Assembly: GCA_025093555.1 (NCBI GenBank)
Contig: JAIWNF010000010.1
Coordinates: 496,001 to 560,000, forward strand
Direction: 5' to 3'
Length of the DNA: 64,000 nucleotides
DNA from: Circinella umbellata
Lineage: Eukaryota > Mucoromycota > Mucoromycetes > Mucorales > Lichtheimiaceae
The notes under the pieces were generated by a model. It was not told the DNA's origin. It saw only the letters and a program-made list of their open reading frames with translations, and did no database searches. Below are positions 34,870 through 47,500 of this stretch, in pieces; the stretch's first letter is position 1, and each line of letters begins with the position of its first letter. The position numbers and the translations under genes were made by a program.

Positions 34870-36841
34870 ATGGATTCAACTGCTGAAATCATTCGTAAAC
34901 AAGTTGAAACGGAACTTCATGGCTCTGTTACTATTATTGGTAAGAATAGATATATCCCCATTTTTTTATGTGAATACCTTCTTTTTTTAAAAAAGAGAAA
35001 AGGTGAAAATAGATGCGTAAAGAGGGTTATTTTCTATTAGTGTAATATTATCTATATTTATTTCTAATGATACATGTATATATACATATATATAAAACCG
35101 TATGATTTTCCCATCCTCCTCTATATCAACAACAAACCCGGATTTATTATAAAGTTTTGGGAGCATCTGGCGACTTGGCCAAAAAAAAAACATATCCAGC
35201 ACTTTTTGGATTATTTCGTCAAGGATTTTTACCTGAAAAAACACATATTATTGGCTATGCACGTAGCCAAATGACACATGAAGATTATCTTGATCGTATA
35301 ACACAGTATATCAAAACAAAGAATGATGAAACAAACCAATTATTGGATAAATTTAAACTAATCACAAGTTATCAATCGGGTTTGTACGACCAAGATGATT
35401 CATGGAAAGTATTAAATCAATGTGTTTCTCAAAGTGAACAACAACGTCAAATTGAAACTGGAAAAAAACATCGTGTCTTTTATATGGCTTTACCTCCTTC
35501 GGTCTTTGTTTCTGTCGCTAAAGGATTAAAAAAGAACGTGTATTCATCAGAAGGAGTGAATCGATTGGTAGTGGAAAAACCATTTGGAAAAGATACTCAA
35601 AGTTCAAATGAATTAGGTCGTGAAATAAGTGCATTATTTAAAGAAAATGAGGTATATATATAGAGAGAGAGAGAATATATCATTATTATTATATATACAA
35701 AGAAAAGACTTATAAATGTATATTATAGATTTATCGTATTGATCATTATCTTGGTAAAGAAATGGTTAAAAATGTCATGATGGTTCGATTTGCCAATATC
35801 TTTTTTAATCAAATTTGGGATCGTAAATATATTGATAATGTACAAATTACATTTAAAGAAACTATTGGTACAGAAGGACGTGGAGGCTATTTTGATCAAT
35901 TTGGTGTTATTCGTGATGTTATGCAAAATCGTAAGTACTTTATATTTTTCAGGAAAAAAAAAAAAGAAAGGTAGGGGAAAGGTTTCCAACTCCTCCCCCC
36001 CCTCGAGTGATCCGTATAATAACATTTAAAAATAATCCAATTATTATTAGATCTTCTTCAAGTCTTATCATTGATTGCCATGGAAAGACCTATTTCTACA
36101 GAATCTGAAGATATTCGTAATGAAAAAGTAAAAGTATTAAAATGTATTCCACCTATTGTTCTTGAAGATGCTTTATTGGGTCAATATATTGGAGCCAATG
36201 GTAAACCTGGATATCTTGAAGATGATACTTTAAGCAATAAACAAAGTCGTACTCCTACATTTGCTGCACTTACTTTATGGATTCAAAATGAACGATGGGA
36301 AGGTGTTCCCTTTATCATGAAAGCCGGTAAAGCATTGAATGATGCTAAAGTGGAAGTCCGAATACAATTCCGAAATGTAGCGGGTAGTTTATACAAGGGA
36401 TCGCCTAGAAATGAATTAGTTCTTCGAGTTCAACCGAGAGAAGCTGTATATGTGAAATTCAATAACAAACAACCTGGCTTATCTTATCAAACAATTCAAA
36501 GTGATTTAGATTTGACCTATGATAATCGATATGCCAATTTGGATATTCCAGATGCTTATTCCTCTTTATTATTGGATGTATTAAAAGGGGATCATTCTAA
36601 TTTTGTACGTAATGATGAATTGGAACAAGCTTGGAAAATTTTTACTCCATTATTACATACCATTGATGATCCTTCTGTCAAAGTACCTATTACAACATAC
36701 CCCTATGGATCAAGAGGTCCAGCTGAATTAGATCAGTTTATTAAAAGATATGGTTATGATCGAGCCAATGAAAATTATGTTTGGCCGGTACAAAGTTTAA
36801 CTTCAAATACCTCATCTCCTTCATCACCACCCAAACTCTAA
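34870..36841 (+). CDS. ZWF1: Glucose-6-phosphate 1-dehydrogenase
   Basis: join(34870..34939, 35155..35651, 35729..35930, 36051..36841), 519 residues, normal for eukaryotic G6PD. The NADP-binding [16 protein letters not shown] starts at residue 26. The substrate signature RIDHYLGKE is at 192-200. EGRGGYFD, then the catalytic His of QNHLLQ (about 257), follow; that His codon is split by the third intron. The C-terminal half ([33 protein letters not shown]) matches the family throughout. It oxidises glucose 6-phosphate to 6-phosphogluconolactone with NADP+, the entry step of the oxidative pentose phosphate pathway, in the cytosol. It provides NADPH for biosynthesis and redox defence. Confidence 0.98.
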
Positions 36842-36951
36842 TACTAATAATAATAATAAACTAATATAAAAAAAAAATTATATTCCTCTCATGTGTAATA
36901 ATTGTGTACGAAAAAATGAGAACAGCATACAACAATAATTTAATTCTAATA

Positions 36952-38008
36952 CTAGAGTGTTTTACACTTTTTTACTTCATTATAACTAGGAGCTTCTGTA
37001 TAGGCAATGCCTGCTTTCAAAATAGCTGTAGCACCTGTATAAACTATATCTGTCACTATCTGATGAAGTTGATAATGTTGATCCACTTGAGTTAATTTAT
37101 TCATTCCATGGGACATGAATTGCCAAGTTCGTTCTCGAACATTAAACATTTTGTCAATATGATAAATACTTGATATTACATAATTTAATGTTGATATCAC
37201 CATATCTATTTAATGTACATGTTATATTTTTTTTTGTAAAGACCCCGATAATAATAGTATTTTCGATTAGTTATAAAAATTCATCCAACACCTTTTTCCC
37301 CGCCCCCTCTTTTCTTATAATTGTTGTACTCACCAGGAATTGGACTCTTTTTTAATGCAACAGCGAAAGCTATTGCTGCATGAATAACACTTTCAGATAA
37401 ACTATATTGATTATTATTTTCATCATGATCAAGATCATATCTTTCTTTAATCTCTTTAAGTTTATCTCCAAGTGAACGTTTCACATTCCTATCTGTGTCC
37501 ACTAAAAAAAAAATCATATTCCTATTGTTAATAAGAAGCTTTTCTAAACTTTACATTATTATATGTTGTATGAGTAGAGAATATATATATAAACTTACAA
37601 GGTAAAGCAGCCATCATTTTATCTAGAGCAACCATATATAAACCTAAAGCCATTGACATTTGTTTTGAAGATTGCATTTCTGTTGCTATTTGAATAAGTG
37701 TGACAGATTGACCAATTAAAGTAGTATTTATCATAGGTTGCTGTTGTTGTGGCTGTTGTTGAGTATTCTTCTCTATTTCTAATTGTTGATATGTGGAGGA
37801 TGTATTATTTTGATGTTGTAAAATTTGAATATTATTAAGAGAAGATAAGCGTTTAAGTTTTGGTGGTGTTGATGTTGTCATTGTTTTTTCATAAGGTGGT
37901 GGAGAAGAAGAAGAAGAAGAAGATGTTGATACAATATTATCATGGCTCTCTTTTCCGTCAATATTATTTTTATTGGTAGTGGCAAAATATAAATCTTGAT
38001 GGTCCATC

Positions 38009-38043
<35 letters not shown>

Positions 38044-38112
38044 GAAGATCGAGGTATGACCACCAATAAACATTGATAGCTGAGGTATGACTCTATGAAT
38101 AATATTTGTCAT
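36952..38112 (-). CDS. MIT-like domain protein, low-complexity N-terminus
   Basis: complement(join(36952..37205, 37334..37501, 37599..38112)), 311 residues. The first 125 residues are low complexity, with an Asn run encoded by an ATT/AAT repeat (about 38008-38041), a Ser run and Gln runs. Then comes a helical segment, GQSVTLIQIATEMQSSKQMS then MALGLYMVALDKMMAALP, which resembles an MIT three-helix bundle (microtubule interacting and trafficking). Two further helical exons follow, with LSESVIHAAIAFAVALKKS and an amphipathic end. It may be a trafficking adaptor. The stop codon is 110 bases from the G6PD stop (tail to tail). The MIT call is moderate and the gene model firm. Confidence 0.72.
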
Positions 38113-40256
38113 TTTTTAATTTAATATTTCTCTGTCTGTGTGATATACGTATTTAAATTGTATGTATAAATATAAGCTATATGTTATATATTATTATGAT
38201 TACTATGTTTTATTTATATACACAAATAGAATGTTTTATTTTATCAAAGTAGAAAAAGAAGAGAGAGAAAGAGAGAGACAGAAAAAAAGGAGGAAAAGAA
38301 GATGAAAAGGAGGATTTATAATAATGACAACAAAATTCAATTCAAAGCCTCATAACAAGACAAGCTAATTTATCAATCGTATTTTGTTAGGAATGTTTTT
38401 ACATACTCCATTCCAAAACAAATCAAAGTATCACAGAAACAGAACTTCTTTTTTGTAATTGTATGTTCTAAAATAACAACAAGTCGACATAATAATAACA
38501 CCATAGATTGATAAAAAAAACAACAGCAACCTATCTCTTCTATTATCATATAAACTATTAATACTATACTTTATATTTTGTAATATCTACAAGGGTTGTG
38601 TTGTCAATTGAATAGAGTATACTTTCAAAAAAAAAAAAAAAAAAAGAAGCTGGATCTGAAATCAGTTCAGAGTTAATATGGGCAAGAAAATAATCAAATT
38701 TGATAAAGTAATTTATTCTTCCTTTTGATCTTTTATGTATTCAGTTTAATAAATGATATCTTTGGTTATATTTCGTATGTATTCACTCCATAGAACCACT
38801 CAATGAGTGTATTATTACAAATCAAATATAAAAATAAACAGATGTTATTATAGGGAGGGTAGTAGTTCATCATTTTTATTTTTAAGGTTTTCTTTGTATG
38901 GAGAAAAACTTGGTTTTTTTTTTACCACGCTTTTGTTTCTACCATTGTCAATGATCAGCAAAAATAAATTACAATGCATTAATCTCTCTTTCCGCCCCCC
39001 CCTTGCTGCTGTCATAAATTGATGTAACCATCTTCTGCTCGACCCATTCCCACAGATTACAAGAAATCATAGAATCCATCCAAACGAAACAATTGATATA
39101 ATTCATTATCGTATAAAATAGATGATATATATTGATGGAAAGAAAAAGAGAATAGTTTTTTTTTCCCACAGCAATATTTTAGTCAACATGCTTCTACAAA
39201 AATAAAAGAAATAGCCATTTTCATTATGCATTTAAGGAAACTTATTTACGGAATTATTAGAGACAAAAAAATTAGGGGGGGTTAGAGCCTTTTTGCATGC
39301 CGAACGCAAAGCAAAACAAAAAGTGTCTTTTTTTTTTTACTGATGCAAAATCGGAGTCGGGCAAGAATAATAATTGTTTGATGTGGAGAGCCAAAAAGTA
39401 AAAAAAAAGTAACATTAGTCCGCGCACCATCATATTAAAAAAAAAAAACTAATAACAAGAGACATGAGTAACAAAATTGAAAAGTTATTTCAGTGATGAT
39501 AATAAGAACAGATGATTATAATTAAAGAAGTATCCTTTTTTTCTTTCTTTCTGCTCATGTAAATGAACCAAAAAATACATATTTAAGGATTAAATTGTTG
39601 ATTACACAAAAAACAAATGCATTTAATTATGGTTGATGTAGTACATTGATTATCAAAATAGTTTTTTTTTTTCAGTGCAATGAATAATAATAATAATAGT
39701 AATAATAACAATTAATAACTATAAATTTTATTCATTTAGAATGTAAATTTATTTGAGTATATACATTTTTTATTTTTATACTTTCAATGATTCGTATTGA
39801 ATTAAAGTAATTCTATACAGAAAAAAAATAGTATATTTACAAACATAAAACTTAATGTAATCTCGGGTTAATAATGATAAGTTTTTGTGATACAAAGAAA
39901 ATAAAATTGTCGTTGTTGGAGAATTAAAAATCATAATCTTTATTACTGAGTTCTGTCTCTCTCAGCCTCTTATTATAATCACATTGACAATTGACTAATC
40001 TATTTGGTAGAATGTCAAATTTTTATTAAATAAATAAATAACGCATATGAAATTCAAAAATGAGTTTCTCTTAAAAAAACTTATCATGAAAAACAAACGT
40101 TTTTTTTTTTTGCTTCTCAAATATATATTGTCTCCATGGTTACACGATACCAAAAAACCGAGAAAAAAACGATTTATTAAAGAGCGCCCAAAGTTTTTTT
40201 TTTTTTTTTGGTGTTAAAGATGAAAAAGAAACCCGGGGAGTTTTCCCTGTTCTTTT

Positions 40257-40290
<34 letters not shown>

Positions 40291-40307
40291 CTTCAATTTT
40301 TTTTTAA
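38113..40307. other. Intergenic region between divergent genes
   Basis: About 2.2 kb between the MIT-like gene (minus) and the G-beta gene (plus), so it holds both promoters. Very AT-rich, with homopolymer A and T tracts. A nearly pure T tract (about 40255-40287) lies just upstream of the G-beta start. A minus-strand open stretch at 38969-39169 has no recognisable features. No repeat family or RNA gene was found. Confidence 0.5.
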
Positions 40308-41708
40308 ATGAATAATACAAGGGACAGCTATAACGATCGTATATCTGCGGCTCGTCGTGAAGCTGAAACTTTAAAGGAGGCAGTCAAAAAACGAAAAGAG
40401 GAACTTGCCGACGGGTCACGTAAATATTTATTTTAATATTAATTTTATTTTATTTTTTATTCTAAAACCCCCCCCAACCCCCTCTCCTTCATAAAATTGT
40501 TAATCATCAAATGAATTGAATTATATAATACCTTTTCTTTTTTTTTTTTAAAAAAAAAACAATAGTACAAGAAAATGCACGTAAAATATTACCTCAACTT
40601 CCACGATTATCTCTTCGAGTACGACGTACCTTAAAAGGTCATTTAGCCAAAGTCTATGCTTTACATTGGGCTCAAGATATACCTCAAATTGTCACAGCAT
40701 CACAAGACGGTAAACTTTTAGTATGGGAAGCTTATACAACACATAAAATTTGTGCTATTCCACTTCAGTCTTCTTGGGTAATGACGTGTGCTCATTCACC
40801 TTCTGGAAACTTGGTTGCTTCAGGTGGATTGGATAATGTTTGTACGATACATAATTTAAAATCTCGGGAAGGTCCTTCTCGACCCGCAAGACAATTGGCA
40901 GGTCATACTGGATACCTTAGTTGTTGTCGATTCTTAAGTGAACGACAAATTGTTACTGCAAGTGGTGATACTACTATCAAGTTATGGGATATTGATGCGG
41001 GCGTCAAAATTCATGATTTTGAGGAACATTCAGGGGATGTCATGTGGTAAGGAAGATATTTGGAATGGGGGATGTTTTATGATTTTGTATATATTATAAC
41101 AAACAATATATTTTATCTAATATGAATTAAATTAGCTTGGCAGTTGCGAAAAGTAATCCAAATTTATTTATATCCGGTGCATGTGATAATGTAGCCAAAG
41201 TATGGGACGTACGAGATAAACGAAGGAAATGTATACAAACGTTTACAGGTCATGAATCTGATATTAATGCTATTGAATTCTTTCCGGATGGTGCCGCTTT
41301 TGGTACTGGTTCAGATGATGCAACTTGTCGTTTATTTGATCTACGTGCGGATCGTGAATTAAACATTTATTCGGATGAAAACAATTATTGTGGTGTTACC
41401 TCTGTCTCATTCTCAAATTCAGGTCGTGTTTTATTTGCTGGTTATGATGATTATAAAGTTCAAGTATGGGATAGTTTACGTAATGAAAACGCTGGTACTT
41501 TTACTGGGCATGATAATCGAGTTTCATGTCTTACTGTTTCAGCGGATGGTATGGCATTAGCTACTGGTAGTTGGGATCATTCTATAAAGGTAATGTTATT
41601 ATTTTAATATGGGGGAGGGGAGGGGAGGGATATTAGAGTAATAAGAATATTAAAAAACTAATAATTATTTACTTTTCATTCATTAATAAATAGTTATGGG
41701 GATTCTGA
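40308..41708 (+). CDS. Heterotrimeric G-protein beta subunit
   Basis: join(40308..40419, 40566..41046, 41136..41589, 41694..41708), 353 residues. An N-terminal coiled-coil helix ([19 protein letters not shown]) for gamma-subunit pairing is followed by seven WD40 blades. Examples are [49 protein letters not shown] and [13 protein letters not shown]. The sequence is close to the canonical G-beta over its whole length. The final exon is only 15 bases and encodes LWGF plus stop, completing the last blade. It would act with G-alpha and G-gamma at the plasma membrane in pheromone, nutrient or morphogenesis signalling. Mucorales usually have several G-beta genes, so no exact gene name is given. Confidence 0.96.
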
Positions 41709-43759
41709 TAAATATATTTTTTTCCTATATATTTTTTTATGTATAAAGACGAAACAACATAATACCAAAATAATTGTATTCTCTTTTTATTACTTGCTAT
41801 TTATTACTTGCTATTTATTTCTTACTTATTTAACAATGTAATTTTATAATAATATTTCCTATTATATCATTTCTTCCCCCCTTTTTTTTTTTTGTAACTT
41901 CCCATCCCGTTCCATTCTTTTTTATCTAATTTTCATTATAAAGTTTTTTCTCCATCTTTTATTCTTCAAAATTATATATGGAACAGTGTGAAAATTTAAA
42001 CACCAGTATGACTAGTAGGTAAAGTAACTGACACGCATTTACTACTAACTCTTATATATACATTATAAATCAAGTAGTAATATATCTTTTCTAAGAAGAG
42101 GTTAACGAAGCTCTGTTATATGTTGATATAATAACTACATGTACTATTCATATTAGTTTTTCTTTCTTTTATTAGAATCAACTATAGTAGATTGGAAAAG
42201 ATAGAATTTTTTTTCTTTCAACATCAATCATTAGTTGGTAAAACTTGATATTAATCTACATAACACTAGACTTTCTGTTTACTTAGATTATGAACTATCG
42301 ATATTATATTATTCAAATTCACCTATCAACAGAGGATCCCTAAAATTAGGGGTGAATACGATAAAGTTCGATTCCTAACAGTCGGTTAAAATAAGCAAAC
42401 GTTGCATATTTGTGTAACCTTGGAAGAACTTTTCACCATTATTAAAAAAAGGCAGAATATATTTCCCAAATGAAAAAGAAAGGAGTCAAAGAATTTCTAC
42501 TATAAGTTTATTATATGATTATCTAATACACTCGTTAAATTAATGTTATAAAAGGTACACATTTTTATTTGTCGTTTCCTTCCCTCCCCCCTTAAACCAC
42601 ACAACCATCACATTCATTAAAGTTCTTTCGTTACCTACGTAACAACAATATAGCAGTAATTTTTTATTTTGTGTCCATGTTTGTAAGTGCTGATACGTAT
42701 ATTACAAAGTACAATATCTTCTTGAATTTTTATAAAGTTGTATGTAGTCATGGCAGCTGACGTTAAGAGCTGATTCATTACTGCCTCGACAGAAATCCTA
42801 ACTGTTTTTTTAATATCCTGTCCATGATGGGTCTTGCTTTGTAATGTCTTTTTTCTTCATAAATATGTAAGCTACAATGAACTTGTTGCTGAGAATAAGC
42901 CCCAACAAACAATCTATTTCAATTAAATAGTAACATGCTTTGTTTCATTTATCGTGAACAGAAGCTTCAAAGAGGTGTTTATCTATTATTAAAGTTATCA
43001 TAATCATTTCCTGAATAATATTGACTTAAAATTTATTACTTTAGTTGGAAAAGGAAAGAAAAATAATATTCACACCTCCCTAACTACCATTTCACATGTT
43101 GTTGTTGTTCCAATCAATGGAAAAAATCTTATCAACTAAAATCTGTCAAATCATTATGCCATGGTAACCAGTAATTAAGATTCCATCTTAGTTTTACATT
43201 ATTTAAAAATGGACACGTGAATTATTATTGAAGAGGCAACAATACATTTTTTAAAGCGATAAAAGAAAATAAATTTATTGATATTGATAATAAAAATGAA
43301 ATACAGAAAGAAAGAAAGTATTCTAAGCAACAATCCAATGGTTCACAAGCACATTATGATAAAATATCTATTATATAAAATTGCAACTTTTTTGAGCCAC
43401 GTGGACAGATCCTACCACGTGGAAGTGGCATTGCGTCAGGACCCGACCTCCCCAGTTGAGAACTGGATCATCGGCCCCCTTTACTACAGTAATAGGATTA
43501 CAATCAATAAATATAATAACCTAATTGGGTTTTGATATATAACTTACTCAAGTGCACTTTCTTCAAGTACGGATAATTTTTGTTTCTGAAGTAGTTTTGA
43601 TGATAAGCATAATAGATCGGACTTCGGAGATCTATCGCTTTTGTAGTTTTTTTAAGTAGTTTAAGTCATCCTTTGAAAGGTTGTCAAATAGCTAAATTTA
43701 CAAATTAGGTCAAATACACGAATAATATCAGTGTATCGTTACATTTTTCTTACCTTTTT
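41709..43759. other. AT-rich intergenic DNA with a small GC-rich island
   Basis: No gene was recognised. The stretch 43395-43490 stands out for GC content and holds two perfect CCACGTGG palindromes (43397-43404 and 43415-43422). The plus-strand frame across it (43278-43535) has no known motif. Confidence 0.45.
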
Positions 43760-43950
43760 ATGCGCAATAGAATGCATACTAATTCGCCATCAACCATAAT
43801 ATCTTTTTCTTCGATAGCATCAGTCGATGATGGTACAGCTACATATGCGTTCGAAAGAAGATTCAGCGCCACGTTTGTGGCCAGTGTGGCATTGTTAATT
43901 GCATTAACGGTTGTTTCCAACTGGCTGTTTCTCTGTTATTGAAGTCGCTT
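43760..43950 (-). pseudogene. Protein-like fragment of unknown family
   Basis: On the minus strand a frame without start codon reads QLETTVNAINNATLATNVAL, then NLLSNAYVAVPSSTDAIEE, ending LLRIKR and a stop. Its composition is protein-like and helical, unlike the surroundings. Frames upstream are interrupted. The plus strand also has a 60-codon frame here, so the coding direction is uncertain. Probably a relic. Confidence 0.25.
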
Positions 43951-44502
43951 ATTTTGTTAGTTTCTAGTATATATTATACGTACGATTTAAGATTCGCTTA
44001 CCAGACTTTTCGTTCCGTTAAGAATAATTTCCCAAAGGTCCTTGTCGTACTGGTTCTTACTTTAAGCAAAATATCTATGAGTTTACTTCATATTGGTGTT
44101 CAAATTTATCATCAATTCCATACCTGTCACAGATGAGTTGCATTTTATTATGCGTTCTTAAACTAAGGGCAAATCGATTTCTCCACAATATATAAAGTTG
44201 TTTAGCAGTAATATGTGCGTTATCAAGTCGCCGCGGTTGTTTCGTTATTTACCACAAATCATCTGAGGGGGCATGTCCTGCGGGATCAAAAAAAGGACTT
44301 TTACCCCCCCGTAGACCAACCCATTATATTTTCTCCATTTCGTTGGACAAACTCGCAGAAGCTCGGCACATCAGTTTCGTTCACATAGGCATCTAATTCT
44401 ACAATTTACGATACCATGTTATTATAAAATCTTTTCCAAGTATTATACGAGAAGTAGTATTACCTTTTATTCCTTTAAATGTTGTCGGCATATTAAGCTA
44501 TA

Positions 44503-44708
44503 AGAGCATGAAATTTGCTAGATTTGGAGAACTGATTTGGAGATTCATTGCCCCAACGGAGCCTCCAAATGAAAAGCTAAATCTATGAAAACCCAAATTC
44601 AGAGTCACCATTTTCTAAATTACGGGAGCCTCTAGCTGATCTCCAAACACCCTTCTGTGCCTTGAAATAAAAAATCTTAATTTGGGGAGTCCGTTGGGCA
44701 TGCTCTAA
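44503..44708. mobile_element. Putative MITE (PIF/Harbinger-like ends)
   Basis: About 205 bases. The left end TAA-GAGCATG (44501-44510) and the right end CATGCTC-TAA mirror each other, flanked by a possible 3-base TAA target duplication. Subterminal segments are also inverted copies: GCCCCAACGGAGCCTCC near 44551 against GGGGAGTCCGTTGGGC near 44685. It has no coding capacity. The 3-base TAA duplication and GAGCAT ends resemble PIF/Harbinger-type MITEs. Confidence 0.55.
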
Positions 44709-45236
44709 TACAGTTAAAAGTAAAGACTGTTTTTTTACACGACACGAATTTGCAACTGCTTCATTTTTTTGCGACGAACAAATATGACTCCTAAAGATTA
44801 TAAATTATTAAAATAAATTATCAAGAATACTACAAAATCCGTCTCAAGCTATATAAAAATATTTATCTACAGTCATACTAATTACAATAATATCAATAAA
44901 ACCAATACTCCAAATAACAGATGCTTTGTAGTGGCCAGATAATTAGGATAATGAATTTAGTTAAAAGATTAATGAGAAAACCGAATGAAAAATAAAATAA
45001 AATAAAAACTTTTAGGTGTCAAGGAATCAGAATAATAAATTAAGTTCAATTTTATAAATAAATTTAAAGGTAAAATCTAACGAAAAAAAAAGAAGATAAG
45101 AGTCAAAACTAAACAAAAATATTAATAGGTTACGTGGCCATCATAAATACATAGTGCATAAGTCGGAATTTTTGGAGCTGCATAAACTGTTTACGTCACT
45201 ACCATCCTATTGTCATTTGAAAAAGATGCGTTTTTC

Positions 45237-46362
45237 TGTTATGCTATGGAACGAACTCGTCGCTGATAATAATTACACCTGATCGTTTTAACTTCATCAA
45301 GGCAAAGGTCTCTGTTTACACCATTGGTGAGAAACAGTAGTTCCTAAGTGAGGTAGTAGAAGGCACACGGCATTGCCGGATTGTAGATGTAATCTGCTAC
45401 TGGAAGCGCATGCCATGTTGCAAGTTAATGGAGCTCGTATTATCGGTGGGGCAAGGTAAAATCAAAGTCTTTTTTTTTTAATGAAACGCTATGGAACGAA
45501 CTCGTCGCTGATACTAACTACATCTGATCGTGTAGGTGCAGTAGACGTTTTAACTTCATCAAGGCAAAGGTCTCTGTTTACACCATTGGTGAGAAACAGT
45601 AGTTCCTAAGTGAGGTAGTAGAAGGCACACGGCATTGCCGGATTGTAGATGTAATCTGCTACTGGAAGCGCATGCCATGTTGCAAGTTAATGGAGCCCGT
45701 ATCATCGGTGGAGCAAGGTAAAATCAAAGTCTTTTTTCTTAATGAAACGCTATGGAACGAACTTGTCGCTGATAATAATTACACCTGATCGTGTAGGTGC
45801 AGTAGACGTTTTAACTTCATCAAGGCAAAGGTCTCTGTTTACACCATTGGTGAGAAACAGTAGTTCCTAAGTGAGGTAGTAGAAGGCACACGGCATTGCC
45901 GGATTGTAGATGTAATCTGCTACTGGAAGCGCATGCCATGTTGCAAGTTAATGGAGCCTGTATCATCGGTGGAGCAAGGTAAATCAAAGTCTTTTTTTTT
46001 AATGAAACGCTATGGAACGAACTCGTCGCTGATAATAATTACACCTGATCGTGTAGGTGCAGTAGACGTTTTAACTTAATCAAGGCAAAGGTCTCTGTTT
46101 ACACCATTGGTGAGAAACAGTAGGTCCTAAGTGAGGTAGTAGAAGGCACACGGCATTGCCGGATTGTAGATGTAATCTGCTACTGGAAGCGCATGCCATG
46201 TTGCAAGTTAATGGAGCCCGTATCATCGGTGGAGCAAGGTAAAATCAAAGTCTTTTTTCTTAATGAAACGCTATGGAACGAACTCGTCGCTGATAATAAT
46301 TACACCTGATCGTGTAGATGCAGTAGACGTTTTAACTTCATCAAGGCAAAGGTCTCGGTTTA
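45237..46362. repeat. Tandem array of a 261-bp unit (four copies plus partial)
   Basis: The word GCTATGGAACGAACT recurs at 45243, 45488, 45749, 46009 and 46270, spacing 245, 261, 260 and 261. The first unit lacks 16 bases (TGTAGGTGCAGTAGAC region) and the fifth stops at about 46362. Copies are nearly identical. On the minus strand each full unit keeps an open frame of about 50 codons containing MIRAPLTCNMACASSSRLHL. No spacer-repeat alternation occurs, so it is not a CRISPR. No similarity to rDNA, tRNA or telomere repeats is seen. Confidence 0.92.
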
Positions 46363-46863
46363 GATCTTTTTGAAGCAAGTTTTGCTAACTGTTTGCCAGA
46401 TACCAGCCGAGTTGGACGCACAACAACCATATGAATATCTAGATAACAATTCTCTTCCACTAGATAAATGTATCCTATTTCCCTCTTTTTCAAACTTTTA
46501 TTTTGCTATTTCAATACACGCATCATTGAGCAATCACCACATGAAAACCTGTATCTCTTTATTTTCATTATTATATTTCATGACATTTTTCCTGTTACTG
46601 TCACAGGGTTTTTATTACTTTTTTGACATTTCTGAACTGTCTCAAACGAATACGTATGTTAAACTGACGCTGTGTTCAAAGGAGACATTAAATATAAACA
46701 AATAATTTGATGGTAAAGAAAGACAGTTACTTATTCAGGTGAGTTTGTTCAGCTATTAAAAAAACTATATACGTATGACCTTTGAGGTACCCGAAGTTAT
46801 TTTATCCATTTTTTTCCACCCCACATTTAACATAATGTCATATTTGGGAGTGATCTTTATTTT
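46363..46863. other. Region between the tandem array and the HemK relic
   Basis: A plus-strand frame at 46370-46705 opens with protein-like QIPAELDAQQPYEYLDNNS and LPLDK, then becomes AT-rich and hydrophobic. It may be a decayed exon with an unspliced intron. No family was recognised. Confidence 0.3.
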
Positions 46864-47500
46864 TTATATACCAACAATTACTCTATCTTTACCAGCTAAA
46901 TCTTTCCATATTTCAATATCTTGGAATAAATTTTTATCCGACATCATTTGTTTCAAAGGTTCAACTTGATGAGTTCCGCCAAATTCCATGACTAATCTTG
47001 GTATCCTGCTTTTCTCCGTTTCTTCTTGTTCTTGTTTATTTAATAGTCCTTGACTTGCCAATTCAATGATTCTTCAATGGACTGCCATACCTTGTTCTTC
47101 TGCTACCAATGCTCTTGAATCTTCCCATTGTTTAACATCAGGATCCAAATGTTTATATTCATCCGAAGTAATATAAGGAGGATTGGATACAATTAAATCA
47201 AACCCTTTATTTCCTTGTAGCATCATCTTTTCTAATGCGTCGTGAGCAAATCCATTCACTTGTTTGAATTCAATTGTTGTAGCTCGTTGTATTTTTGAAA
47301 TATTTTCTCGATAATTTTCTTTTGATAATGTAATGGCTTTTGTCAATTGACCAAATATTTGTAAATCGAATGGTAATTTTGCATGGATCTTGTGTAACAA
47401 TGAAATTAAGGAATACATCAGTTATCATGATACCATTGCAGGACACCCAAAATTTGTATACGTACTATTTAAAAGAGAGGAAGGAAATAATTAGGGGTTT
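46864..47500 (-). pseudogene. HemK/PrmC-family protein (release factor) methyltransferase relic
   Basis: The minus strand retains SKENYRENISK, then the diagnostic catalytic NPPYITSDEYKHLDPDVKQ (NPPY binds the glutamine substrate), then DSRALVAEEQG and a C-terminal block ending GKDRVIVGI. An in-frame TGA at 47074-47076 interrupts VH*RIIELASQGLL. Upstream of 47418 the SAM-binding glycine loop is lost through a TAA and frame changes, and the N-terminal domain is missing. The family methylates the GGQ glutamine of release factors, and the mitochondrial form is MTQ1-like. This copy looks dead, and an intact one is expected elsewhere. Confidence 0.82.

Noticed and set aside
45237..46362. CRISPR-like array
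   Set aside because: The units are continuous 261-bp tandem copies without unique spacers, in a genome with spliceosomal introns.
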